From NCBI GenBank assembly GCA_028284725.1, contig JANQRD010000145.1:1-39991 (forward strand): a DNA stretch of 39,991 bases. Reading direction: 5' to 3'. The notes under the pieces were generated by a model. The model was given only the letters and a program-made list of their open reading frames with translations, was not told the origin of the DNA and did no database searches. Shown here piece after piece: positions 35,001 through 39,991 of this stretch. Position 1 is the first letter of the stretch. The number at the start of each line of letters is the position of its first letter. A program made the position numbers and the translations under genes. This DNA comes from Allomuricauda sp. (GTDB lineage Bacteria > Bacteroidota > Bacteroidia > Flavobacteriales > Flavobacteriaceae).

Positions 35001-37363
35001 ATTCACCTTTCTGTGATGTGGTCAGTAACGTGGTCACCGTAAGATCTCCGGATAGAGCGCTGTCTGTAACTGCATTACAGACTTCAGAGGTAACATGTAA
35101 CGTTCCCGGATTTGGTGAAATCACCGCTACAGGCGATGGTGGATGGGGAACCTACGAGTATCAATTGATAGCACCGGACGGCACTACGGTTTTGGTGGAT
35201 TACCCAAATACAGATCCTGTCTTCCAAAATCTATCCACAGGAACCTATACGGTTAACATAAGGGATTTTAGAGGTTGTGAAGAAAGCACTACAATCAATC
35301 TTCCGTTGCCGACTCCGATTACGGCTGATATCCAGGTAGTACAACCTTTACGATGTAACAATGATAATGATGGAATCATAGAAGCCTATAGTGTCGCTGG
35401 AGGTCAGGGTCCAGGTAATTATTTGTACCAATTAAATAGGATTACGGACGGTACCAATAGTGGATTGCAGACTACACCGACTTTTGCCAATCTATCGGCT
35501 GGGGACTATACAATTACTATTTTCGATGGATGGAACTGTAGCTTCACTACCATTCCCATAACTGTACAAGATCCTGAGATTGTTGTGGCCGAATTGGTGG
35601 AGCTTCAACCTCCTGGATGTGGGGATTTGGGAAGAATGGAGCTTACTGTGACCAATCCTGAGATAGGGGTGGATTACTTCTACCGTAGATCAGGAACTGC
35701 CGACCCTTTTACACCTTTTGGTGCTGGAATGACAAGTGTTGAAATTACGGCTGACATCACCATAGATCCAGGACCGTTCCAGTATGACGTTCAGAATTCT
35801 AATGGTTGTCCCTTCGTACTTTCCAACCAGATTTCCTTGGATCCAGCTGCACCTTTGGTAATTGCTTTGGACTTGACCAACGCGACCATAAACTGTGCTG
35901 GAGAAGCTACAGGAATTATCCGATCCGAGGCATTTGGTGGAATCGGGAGTTACGTTTATACGTTGTTGAATTCCAATACACCTCCAAACCCAATAGCTGC
36001 CAATACGGTAAGACCTGCACAAAGTTCAGGCATTTTTAGGGAATTGGAACCCGGAACCTATTATGTTTATGCGCAAAGTGGTGGTTGTGAAGCCATCTCA
36101 GACCCAATTGTCATCGAACCAAAACCTCCATTGGTGTTGGATTATCTTGAGGCTGTTCCTGTTGTGTGTGCAGGAGATGAAAACGGACAGATCATCATTG
36201 AGGCCAGCGGTGGAACCGGTGCAATTCGATATTCGATTTCAGACAACCTGAGTGAGTTCTTTGAAGGGGACGACCCCATGAACCCAAATCGAAAAACGTT
36301 CAATGACCTTGCTCCAAGAACCTATGACATCATCATTCAGGATGATTTGGGATGTACCATCACACGGACTGTTGAAATTACCCAACCGATGGAATTGGTA
36401 GCCGGTATCGCTGCGAGTACTCCGGAAACTTGTTTGGGTGATGGAGATGGAACATTGATGCTAGAAGTTACTGGAGGAACAGCTCCTTATTTTACCAGTG
36501 TGGATTCTGCCGAGGACGCTGACTTTGTACAAAACGACAATCTGTTTTTTGATAACCTGATGGGAGGACAGTCCTACATAATTTTTGTACGCGACGCCAA
36601 CGGATGTCAAACCAGCATTCCTGCCGAGATTGGAGTTGGTATCGAGCTGATGGCAGAACCTATTGTACAGTATGGGTGTGAGGGAATTTTCCCGAACAGT
36701 ACTACTACGATTTCAATAGCAGATGGTTCATTATTACCAAGTCTTTTGTTTTCATTGGATGTAAATGATGTTCAAATAGCTACGGAGCAACGGATTTTTG
36801 CGGATTTGTCGCCGGGTGAGCATACGGTTTACATTTATCATGAGAATGGGTGTGTAACTTTTGTGGAGTTTGAGATCGACGCCTACGAACCCCTTGTACT
36901 TGAAGCAGAGAAAATTGGCCCAGCGCAGATTAAGGCCATGGCATCAGGTGGTTTTGGTGGATATGAGTACTTTTTCCAAGGAGAATCCTATGGAGAGAAC
37001 AACATTTTCACCGTTACACAGGATGCTAACATCAATATTATGGTAAGGGACCAGAATGGTTGCGTCGCTAATTTAGTTATGCCGTTTAATTTTGAAGGTA
37101 TGCCGGATATCCCACCATTTTTTACTCCTGATGGCGACGGGATGAACGATAATTGGTATCCCAGAAATCGCGAATTGTTCCCTGACATTGATGTTATTAT
37201 TTACGACCGTTACGGTCGGGTAGTGGCCCGTTTGGACCAGGTTAAAAAATGGGACGGGACCTATGAAGGAAGTCCTTTACCAACAGGAGACTATTGGTAT
37301 GTGGTCAATGCCAATGACAAAGAGAAACAGCAATACGTAGGGCATTTTACCCTGTATAGATAA
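29042..37363 (+). CDS. Giant SprB-repeat surface protein with T9SS type B sorting domain
   Basis: This is a 2773-residue secreted protein. A signal peptide ends about residue 27 (FGSTVLA). After a unique region of about 160 residues come about 29 SprB-like beta units from near 190 to 2690, averaging about 86 residues. Each tends to begin with a Cys, pass through a GGTAPYxYS-type motif and close with PGTYxIxVxDxNGC, so most units have two Cys. A DTNGDGTG calcium-loop-like segment lies near residue 1741. Residues 2690-2773 form the gliding-motility-associated C-terminal domain (FFTPDGDGMNDNW, YDRYGRVVA, WDGTYEGSPLPTGDYWY). It would be exported by the type IX system and displayed as an adhesin or gliding surface protein. 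No PorP/SprF partner gene follows. Confidence 0.93.
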   Translation: MLPRKTRHSLYAVLLAIISIFGSTVLAKTEVSRMLSSIVSAVSEPSVENNSEFSKADDSAAQADISFVAASPMFMTIIQGADEEVVCPNDGSTLAKFFLCGTSDIRTLSVSQSGSSYEWQQLDTNTCAPTVVEDCPTINAACTWNTVGTNSTYTLSTAGEFRVRVDSGQFYYFKATLNPLDPQLIHEDIICGNPGRVEVTNVPAGYEYSLNSSAGPYQDDPFFDVTTPGNYRVWVRLKNVSASACLFPSNEVTVQDLDITVDVTANDILCSGELGSIDVQVSGVPGFYTYRLIKGGVTVDTFGPNGSDSYTFANVSPGIYSIRVETNDCSETVTTDINSDPIEIGNGISPLDVSATASASFGCGATSVDVDLTTSGGTAPYRFSVDGGAFSSPYTGTTSFSVTTPGTYAIVVEDANGCQRTASVDVPDIPPPTFTITEEDANCGGSNDGRITINVTNGFGYEIEYSIDNGANYQISNVFSNLAPGTYDIVLRYQQDSFTCTTTPVTGTIGTPSNITATATPDSVPTCLNENGGQITISGVSGGTAPYEYSVGAGFGASPVFTNLGVGTYTPLIRDANGCVQPLPDIVFNALNKPTDLDFTISSLNCITTTASVGLTVTGGTAPYNYEIIAPAASAINNGTNNTFSGLGLGTYTFRVTDNEGCSYDENYAITDISSIGVQAQQTRVVTCVGDSDGEGRYLVDGFNTTYSYSIDGGPVFTGQSASIVPLTGLAAGSYVISVTDEETSCTDTATLVIEEPSTAFAISSLNVTPMTCQNGNIGAVVVNTTGGWGGNRYTLTQPDASTRGPQNGSVFSNLSQDGLYQVSVTDANGCTVTDTFTLTSLDAPTLTLNTGASDLCYDNFNAATLVVDATLGTAPYQYRINGGALGASNTFSGLTPGTYTIEVVDANDCRDTVTMTIEPQVIATATTIQELDCAGPPAQIQVNISNGYTSGGDYDIYEVQINGGGYSSDNNNITGNSFIYSIPNDGSITSDTTYQFLITDSEGCTTESNIVTITPPETIAGSVVGTDTQCGDNTSGIVELIPDTSQGVPPYEFSNDNGATFTTQNIFSGYGPGTHGGFIIRDSRGCVSPPYSVTIAPSDALDATATPTPAVCAAPNVEGSISTTINNGVAPFDYVLLDAAGNLVASSIGTASTTVTFPGLPVGNYTIVTTDAQGCEDRDDVIIDQNTLDLIPLDVTPPVCSGSAFTYRVRATGGTAPYDFRLVGDPIFQPGTGINGDEFDFTGQVTFGVTYYVEVRDALGCTYIEEIDPITATNPVTVTATSNTASCNVAGSGTIDFEVTGITNNPGNFTVTLQNTDTGATEAGPDTYTNEPIPFNSTFTGLAPGNYQIIVTDDDSGCSASTLVFIGFSSPTIVVDNNVEATCNAGAFVTVRGFGGTAPFGYAYVPNGAPAPTTFTTDTTFEIPGPYPLDYDFYVEDANGCTALTTVTVTQEAGIPPPSIDVTNQCTATSGYQIEVTAPISTGSGLPEETFMYDIGSGFQSSVNFVVPNPGSYVITIRDGNGCTDTITADVFDFFAITADATSFPTCNAGDGVITVNTTGGSGNFEYQLRDAGTLVNIGPPQSSNVFNSVLPGDYNILVTDLSSNTFPLCSDETVVNVSTVNTPIITATPNTEITCEGASNASIAVELLPGSDTDTPLSFILYDGSSTTVIAGPQASPIFDNLGPGSYQVEVVSDRGCTDRSTDVIIIEPAQLLVNAINTEFSCNPSSNQFSTATITVFTDTNGDGTGTPTGTGPYTYSMNDGTPQFDGTNFQTSNVFEVIDNGTNQTIILTARDQNGCEETTTVNINTPTDITFSYAVGEITCDATGTGVNPGYIEIIVNEGPGNYEVEILPLGSEPALNSGGTDRVTWPISTPGDYIFAVTDIGNGGCSYLTATVNMPEYNTIEAIIAEVQPVTCFNGNDGEISLEINHYSGTYNYEVFSRDNSGVETTTGVTGSFDTNAPINTPEIITGLPAGNLVVHIEALDSPFCDVVSNVVTVRSPDRALSVTALQTSEVTCNVPGFGEITATGDGGWGTYEYQLIAPDGTTVLVDYPNTDPVFQNLSTGTYTVNIRDFRGCEESTTINLPLPTPITADIQVVQPLRCNNDNDGIIEAYSVAGGQGPGNYLYQLNRITDGTNSGLQTTPTFANLSAGDYTITIFDGWNCSFTTIPITVQDPEIVVAELVELQPPGCGDLGRMELTVTNPEIGVDYFYRRSGTADPFTPFGAGMTSVEITADITIDPGPFQYDVQNSNGCPFVLSNQISLDPAAPLVIALDLTNATINCAGEATGIIRSEAFGGIGSYVYTLLNSNTPPNPIAANTVRPAQSSGIFRELEPGTYYVYAQSGGCEAISDPIVIEPKPPLVLDYLEAVPVVCAGDENGQIIIEASGGTGAIRYSISDNLSEFFEGDDPMNPNRKTFNDLAPRTYDIIIQDDLGCTITRTVEITQPMELVAGIAASTPETCLGDGDGTLMLEVTGGTAPYFTSVDSAEDADFVQNDNLFFDNLMGGQSYIIFVRDANGCQTSIPAEIGVGIELMAEPIVQYGCEGIFPNSTTTISIADGSLLPSLLFSLDVNDVQIATEQRIFADLSPGEHTVYIYHENGCVTFVEFEIDAYEPLVLEAEKIGPAQIKAMASGGFGGYEYFFQGESYGENNIFTVTQDANINIMVRDQNGCVANLVMPFNFEGMPDIPPFFTPDGDGMNDNWYPRNRELFPDIDVIIYDRYGRVVARLDQVKKWDGTYEGSPLPTGDYWYVVNANDKEKQQYVGHFTLYR

Positions 37364-37447
37364 GGTGTAAAGGTGTTTTTTGAGTATATTTAAAGCAAAC
37401 TAACTCAAAATCACCCGAACAAAGTTCGGCCAACTCTACATAGCTAA

Positions 37448-37741
37448 ATGAGCGACAATAACGATGTCCAAATCTTCTCGTTTTTAACGAACGAGCCTGC
37501 CAATCTTGATTATTCCATCTTTCAACTGAATCTTTTCCTCAACGGAGAGGAACCCAATAAACCTTACAAAATTGATTATCATGTGCTGTTGATGAGCTAT
37601 CATTTATGGGGAGGAAGGGATTTGGATGAGTTTTGTCAGAAACAAACGGTTAGCTATTTCTTGATGAACCCTAGCAACGATTCAGCGGAAGCAAGGGAAG
37701 CCTTTTGTTTGGAAATCAGGGAATTTCTTCTTGGGATGTAG
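37448..37741 (+). CDS. Hypothetical small protein (97 aa)
   Basis: I do not recognise this family. The 97-residue protein is acidic, has no signal peptide or membrane segment, and contains two Cys, two Trp-Gly-rich turns (YHLWGGRD) and a helical C-terminus (AEAREAFCLEIREFLLGM). It reads as a compact cytoplasmic protein. It starts 84 nt after the giant gene. That gap holds a 6-bp hairpin CCGAAC-AAA-GTTCGG (37415-37429) but no terminator-like T run, so co-transcription is possible. The gene is kept because its codon use resembles its neighbours and no better frame exists here. Confidence 0.6.
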   Translation: MSDNNDVQIFSFLTNEPANLDYSIFQLNLFLNGEEPNKPYKIDYHVLLMSYHLWGGRDLDEFCQKQTVSYFLMNPSNDSAEAREAFCLEIREFLLGM

Positions 37742-37838
37742 CAGTTCGCTAAAAGTCCGCACCAAAGATTATGGGAAAACACATTTTTGTGTCTTGGAAT
37801 TGAACAAGAAGCCTTTTCTTCTTTAAACGGACATAATG

Positions 37839-37846
37839 TATATTTG
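37839..37846 (+). promoter_or_regulatory. Candidate -7 promoter element for the ArsR-type gene
   Basis: TATATTTG is an exact TAnnTTTG, 18 nt before the ATG at 37865. Transcription would start about 37853, inside the TAAACGATTTA inverted repeat at 37850-37860, so a repressor bound there would block it. Confidence 0.5.
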
Positions 37847-37849
37847 CTG

Positions 37850-37860
37850 TAAACGATTTA
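37850..37860. promoter_or_regulatory. Inverted repeat TAAACGATTTA, candidate ArsR operator (site 1)
   Basis: TAAA-CGA-TTTA is a perfect inverted repeat with a 3-nt centre, 4 nt before the regulator's ATG. The same 11 nt occur 12 nt before the acid phosphatase ATG (38261-38271). Binding by the encoded ArsR-type protein is inferred. Confidence 0.5.
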
Positions 37861-37864
37861 TGCC

Positions 37865-38188
37865 ATGAGAATCAGAACCCAAACCAAGAGTAAATACATT
37901 ACGGATAAAGATTATCAAATGGCAATTGTAGGTAACGCCCTTGCCCATCCACTTCGAGTAGCACTGGTTCGATATCTAAGCACAAAAAACTATGGAAGGG
38001 GAGTCGATAATATTACCTGTAACAAGGATTTGGTCAAAATGTTCGATTATTCCCAATCGACCGTTTCCCAACATGTAAAGATTTTAAAGGAAGCCGGATT
38101 GTTTATCACCGAAAGCAAGGAGAAGTTCACACTATACTACCTGAACAAGGAACTTCTTGAGGAATACCGACAGTTTTTGGATTTATAA
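37865..38188 (+). CDS. ArsR-family winged-helix transcriptional regulator
   Basis: The 107-residue protein has the ArsR/SmtB fold: AHPLRVALVRYLS at about 27-39, then a helix-turn-helix with SQSTVSQHVKILKEAGLF (recognition helix about 66-83) and a beta-wing (KFTLYYLNKE). It has a single Cys (in NITCNKD) and lacks the ELCVCDL metal-binding motif of ArsR/SmtB metal sensors, so it probably senses something other than a thiophilic metal. It sits just before the acid phosphatase gene on the same strand, and both carry the same inverted repeat upstream, which points to autoregulation plus control of that gene. Confidence 0.87.
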   Translation: MRIRTQTKSKYITDKDYQMAIVGNALAHPLRVALVRYLSTKNYGRGVDNITCNKDLVKMFDYSQSTVSQHVKILKEAGLFITESKEKFTLYYLNKELLEEYRQFLDL

Positions 38189-38260
38189 TCAATGTCATAT
38201 TAATTAATTGTTAAAAAGTAATCGGTAGTGGTCTTTTTAGATAAATTCGTATATCGACAA

Positions 38261-38271
38261 TAAACGATTTA
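38261..38271. promoter_or_regulatory. Inverted repeat TAAACGATTTA, candidate ArsR operator (site 2)
   Basis: This is identical to the 11 nt at 37850-37860 and ends 12 nt before the acid phosphatase ATG at 38284. The surrounding sequence differs, so the shared core is not simply a local duplication. Confidence 0.5.
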
Positions 38272-38283
38272 AAAAACTTGACC

Positions 38284-39162
38284 ATGAAAAAAATTGTTCT
38301 ACTCCTCATTCCATTCATTTATACGGGAGCTGCTTCCCAAAGCATCCATCCGCTCGAACCATCGAAAGGACACTACAAACGACTTCAGTCCTTTAGTTCT
38401 CATCCCACCACGGAAAATGCAGATTTGGATAAAATCAAATATCCTGCTTCGGAGTACCGAAGTGGAACCTTGATTTATACAATGGTAAGTCCACATTACT
38501 TAACTCCGGATGAGGTGGAATTGCTCAAAAACAGTATTAAGTTCCCTGCCAACAGTTCAGAACAGACAAGGGAAGAATTGGACTTTTTATTGGAGTGGCA
38601 ATATAAAAGAACCGCAGCACAGGAACATCGATCTAGAGAGGTGTTGGCCCCTATAGGCTACTGGCCCCATATAGACATTCTTAAAGACCATCAGCGCTAT
38701 GCGGAAAATCAGCGGCATTTGTTTTATATCGGGAGGGCTGTACTGGGTGAAGATTGCAATCCTGCTAAGTACCCTAATACCTTGCAATTGCTCAAAGGCA
38801 TTACAAAAGATATGCGTATCATGGAATTTACGGTTAAATACCATCTGCTCAGGGCCCGGCCATACCATCTGGAACCCAACTTAAATCCCCTTGCCCGTAT
38901 TTCATCACCTTCCTTCGCCAGTGGACATACATTATGGGCATACATCCATGCTTTTATTTGGAGTGAGCTGGTTCCCGAAAAAAGAAACGAATTTTTGGCA
39001 AAGGCATATGAGGTGGGCGAATCCAGGGAAATTATGGGAATTCATTATCCCAGCGACGAAGAAGCAGCGAGAGTACTTGCGCATAAAATACTTACTGAGA
39101 TGTGGGATAATCCAAAATTTATGAGAGACTATAACAGCGCCAAAAAAGAATGGAAAAAGTAG
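38284..39162 (+). CDS. Class A acid phosphatase-like PAP2-family protein
   Basis: The ATG at 38284 gives 292 residues; a TTG two codons earlier is less likely. Residues 1-18 are a signal peptide. The three PAP2/acid phosphatase motifs are complete: K185-x6-R192-P193, P209-S-F-A-S-G-H215 and S247-R-x5-H254-x3-D258. The segment AYEVGESREIMGIHYPSDEEAAR strongly resembles PhoN/PhoC class A nonspecific acid phosphatases, here given in part: GESREIMGIHYPSD. It would hydrolyse phosphomonoesters in the periplasm through a phospho-His. Vanadium haloperoxidases share the fold and also pair with FG-GAP proteins, but they are longer. It overlaps the next gene by 13 nt. Confidence 0.85.
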   Translation: MKKIVLLLIPFIYTGAASQSIHPLEPSKGHYKRLQSFSSHPTTENADLDKIKYPASEYRSGTLIYTMVSPHYLTPDEVELLKNSIKFPANSSEQTREELDFLLEWQYKRTAAQEHRSREVLAPIGYWPHIDILKDHQRYAENQRHLFYIGRAVLGEDCNPAKYPNTLQLLKGITKDMRIMEFTVKYHLLRARPYHLEPNLNPLARISSPSFASGHTLWAYIHAFIWSELVPEKRNEFLAKAYEVGESREIMGIHYPSDEEAARVLAHKILTEMWDNPKFMRDYNSAKKEWKK

Positions 39163-39991
39163 TCGTTAAAAGGAAATTACGATTTAAGTTGTACAGCATT
39201 CTGGTGTTGCTGTCTGCAGGTTGCAATCAGAATGCTTCCGAAGAAATGGGTAATCATAAACCAGAAGAAATCTTCAAAGCTGTTGAAGAGGGTAGGTTGG
39301 CTACCGATGGTGGACTTTCAAGAGGTGTGGCTTGGGGTGATTACGATGCAGATGGCGACCCCGATCTCTATGTGGCCAACTCCAATGGTCAATGGAACGC
39401 ACTCTACCGTAACAATGGGGACGGAACCTTTAAAAAAATGACCGAGGGGGGAGGTGATATCGGTGCCATTTCGGAAACTGTGAAGCATGGTGGCAATTCC
39501 CAGGGGGTAAATTGGGTCGACTATAATAATGATGGAGCTTTGGATTTATACGTGGCAAGTCGGGGATCCGAAGCAAATTTCCTGTTTAAAAATTTAGACA
39601 ATTTAGGCTTTACGCGAATTACGGACCATCCATTGACTGGCGAAGGAATGGGCACATCTATGGCTTGCTGGGCGGATATTGAGGGAGACGGAGACCTGGA
39701 TGTATTGGTCGTAGCCAGTGGTAGTGGTCCAAATTTTTTATTTGAAAACCTAGGAGAAGGAGTGTTTAGAAGGATCAGCGATCATCCCATGGCAGGCGGA
39801 ACTGGTCGGGGCAGGGCATGTGCCTGTGGAGATGTCAACAATGACGGACTCCCCGAGTTTTACATTGCCAATGCCCGAACTGTCAACGAATATTATGTGA
39901 ATCTGGGAAACTGGGATTTTGAAAAAGTGGAGAAAGGCCACTTAGTCGAGGATGTCGGATACTCGTATGGTGTCTCCTGGGCGGATTATGA
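39150..39991 (+). CDS. FG-GAP/VCBS-repeat lipoprotein, N-terminal part
   Basis: The frame is open to the right edge, giving 280 residues. It starts inside the phosphatase gene (13-nt overlap). Residues 1-25 form a lipoprotein signal with lipobox SAGC and Cys25. Four FG-GAP/VCBS calcium-loop repeats follow at about 64-76 (DYDADGDPDLYVA), 124-136 (DYNNDGALDLYVA), 176-188 (DIEGDGDLDVLVV) and 228-240 (DVNNDGLPEFYIA), and a fifth begins at the edge (WADY). The protein would be a beta-propeller exposed on the outer membrane or in the periplasm, similar to CRTAC1-like proteins. PAP2 enzymes and such propellers are often paired in Bacteroidota; the role of the propeller is not known. Confidence 0.85.
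   Translation, partial: MEKVVVKRKLRFKLYSILVLLSAGCNQNASEEMGNHKPEEIFKAVEEGRLATDGGLSRGVAWGDYDADGDPDLYVANSNGQWNALYRNNGDGTFKKMTEGGGDIGAISETVKHGGNSQGVNWVDYNNDGALDLYVASRGSEANFLFKNLDNLGFTRITDHPLTGEGMGTSMACWADIEGDGDLDVLVVASGSGPNFLFENLGEGVFRRISDHPMAGGTGRGRACACGDVNNDGLPEFYIANARTVNEYYVNLGNWDFEKVEKGHLVEDVGYSYGVSWADY

Noticed and set aside
29600-37050. Repeated short DNA words such as GATGCCAATGGATGT, considered as a DNA repeat array or CRISPR
   Set aside because: They are spaced irregularly, vary at third codon positions and encode the DANGC end of each SprB unit, so they are protein repeats.
37415-37429. Hairpin CCGAAC-AAA-GTTCGG after the giant gene, considered as a terminator
   Set aside because: The stem has only 6 bp and no T run follows on either strand.
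37779-37792. ACACA-TTTT-TGTGT hairpin before the ArsR gene, considered as a terminator
   Set aside because: The stem has only 5 bp and there is no downstream T run.
38284-39162. Vanadium-dependent haloperoxidase identity for the PAP2 protein
   Set aside because: The length (292 residues) and the GESREIMGIHYPSD block match class A acid phosphatases better; the FG-GAP neighbour alone is not enough.

Overview
This window reads as chromosomal DNA from a member of the Bacteroidota, most likely a marine Flavobacteriaceae. The signs are a SusC/SusD pair, a giant SprB-repeat protein with a type IX secretion (T9SS) type B sorting domain, promoters of the TAnnTTTG type, a parA-parB-DUF5683-dapB run, two-gene methylmalonyl-CoA mutase, and few Shine-Dalgarno sequences. 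I see no tRNA, rRNA, CRISPR array or insertion sequence. Genes are tightly packed; the longest gap without a gene is about 200 nt.

Layout. (1) 1-2510, minus: dapB (partial), a DUF5683 protein, parB, parA. (2) 2646-7045, minus: udk, a FtsB/DivIC protein, and the small and large subunits of methylmalonyl-CoA mutase. Divergent from it (7239-10719, plus) is a three-gene biotin-dependent acyl-CoA carboxylase, probably propionyl-CoA carboxylase; together they would convert propionyl-CoA to succinyl-CoA. (3) 10806-12014, plus: a Bcr/CflA-type drug efflux MFS protein. (4) 12011-27776: a cluster that looks built to harvest and recycle peptidoglycan sugars. Its left arm (minus) is susC, susD, a DUF187/DigH-like glycosidase lipoprotein, ampG, a two-domain GH3 NagZ-like enzyme, a methyltransferase and anmK. 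The right arm holds a DeoR regulator, a NagB-PIG-L fusion (minus), a second DeoR regulator, murQ and a helical-repeat protein. (5) 27778-28896, minus: a PQQ-type sugar dehydrogenase lipoprotein. (6) 29042-37363, plus: the 2773-residue SprB-repeat protein, then a 97-residue unknown. (7) 37865-39991, plus: an ArsR-type regulator, a class A acid phosphatase/PAP2 protein and a truncated FG-GAP lipoprotein.

How the cluster may work (inference): the DigH-like lipoprotein trims glycan, SusCD imports fragments over the outer membrane, AmpG carries GlcNAc-anhydroMurNAc over the inner membrane, NagZ splits it, AnmK yields MurNAc-6-phosphate, MurQ yields GlcNAc-6-phosphate, and the NagB fusion would take it towards fructose-6-phosphate. 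No nagA is present here, so the deacetylase-like half of the fusion is a candidate replacement. Both regulatory gaps next to the two DeoR genes carry the same TGCAwTAwTTT-like sequence, suggesting one shared control circuit. A strong terminator-like hairpin separates susCD from the downstream enzymes.

The most interesting points are this SusCD-linked muropeptide cluster, its shared operator candidate, the NagB half whose usual catalytic Asp is Thr, and an 11-bp inverted repeat placed before both the ArsR gene and the acid phosphatase gene.
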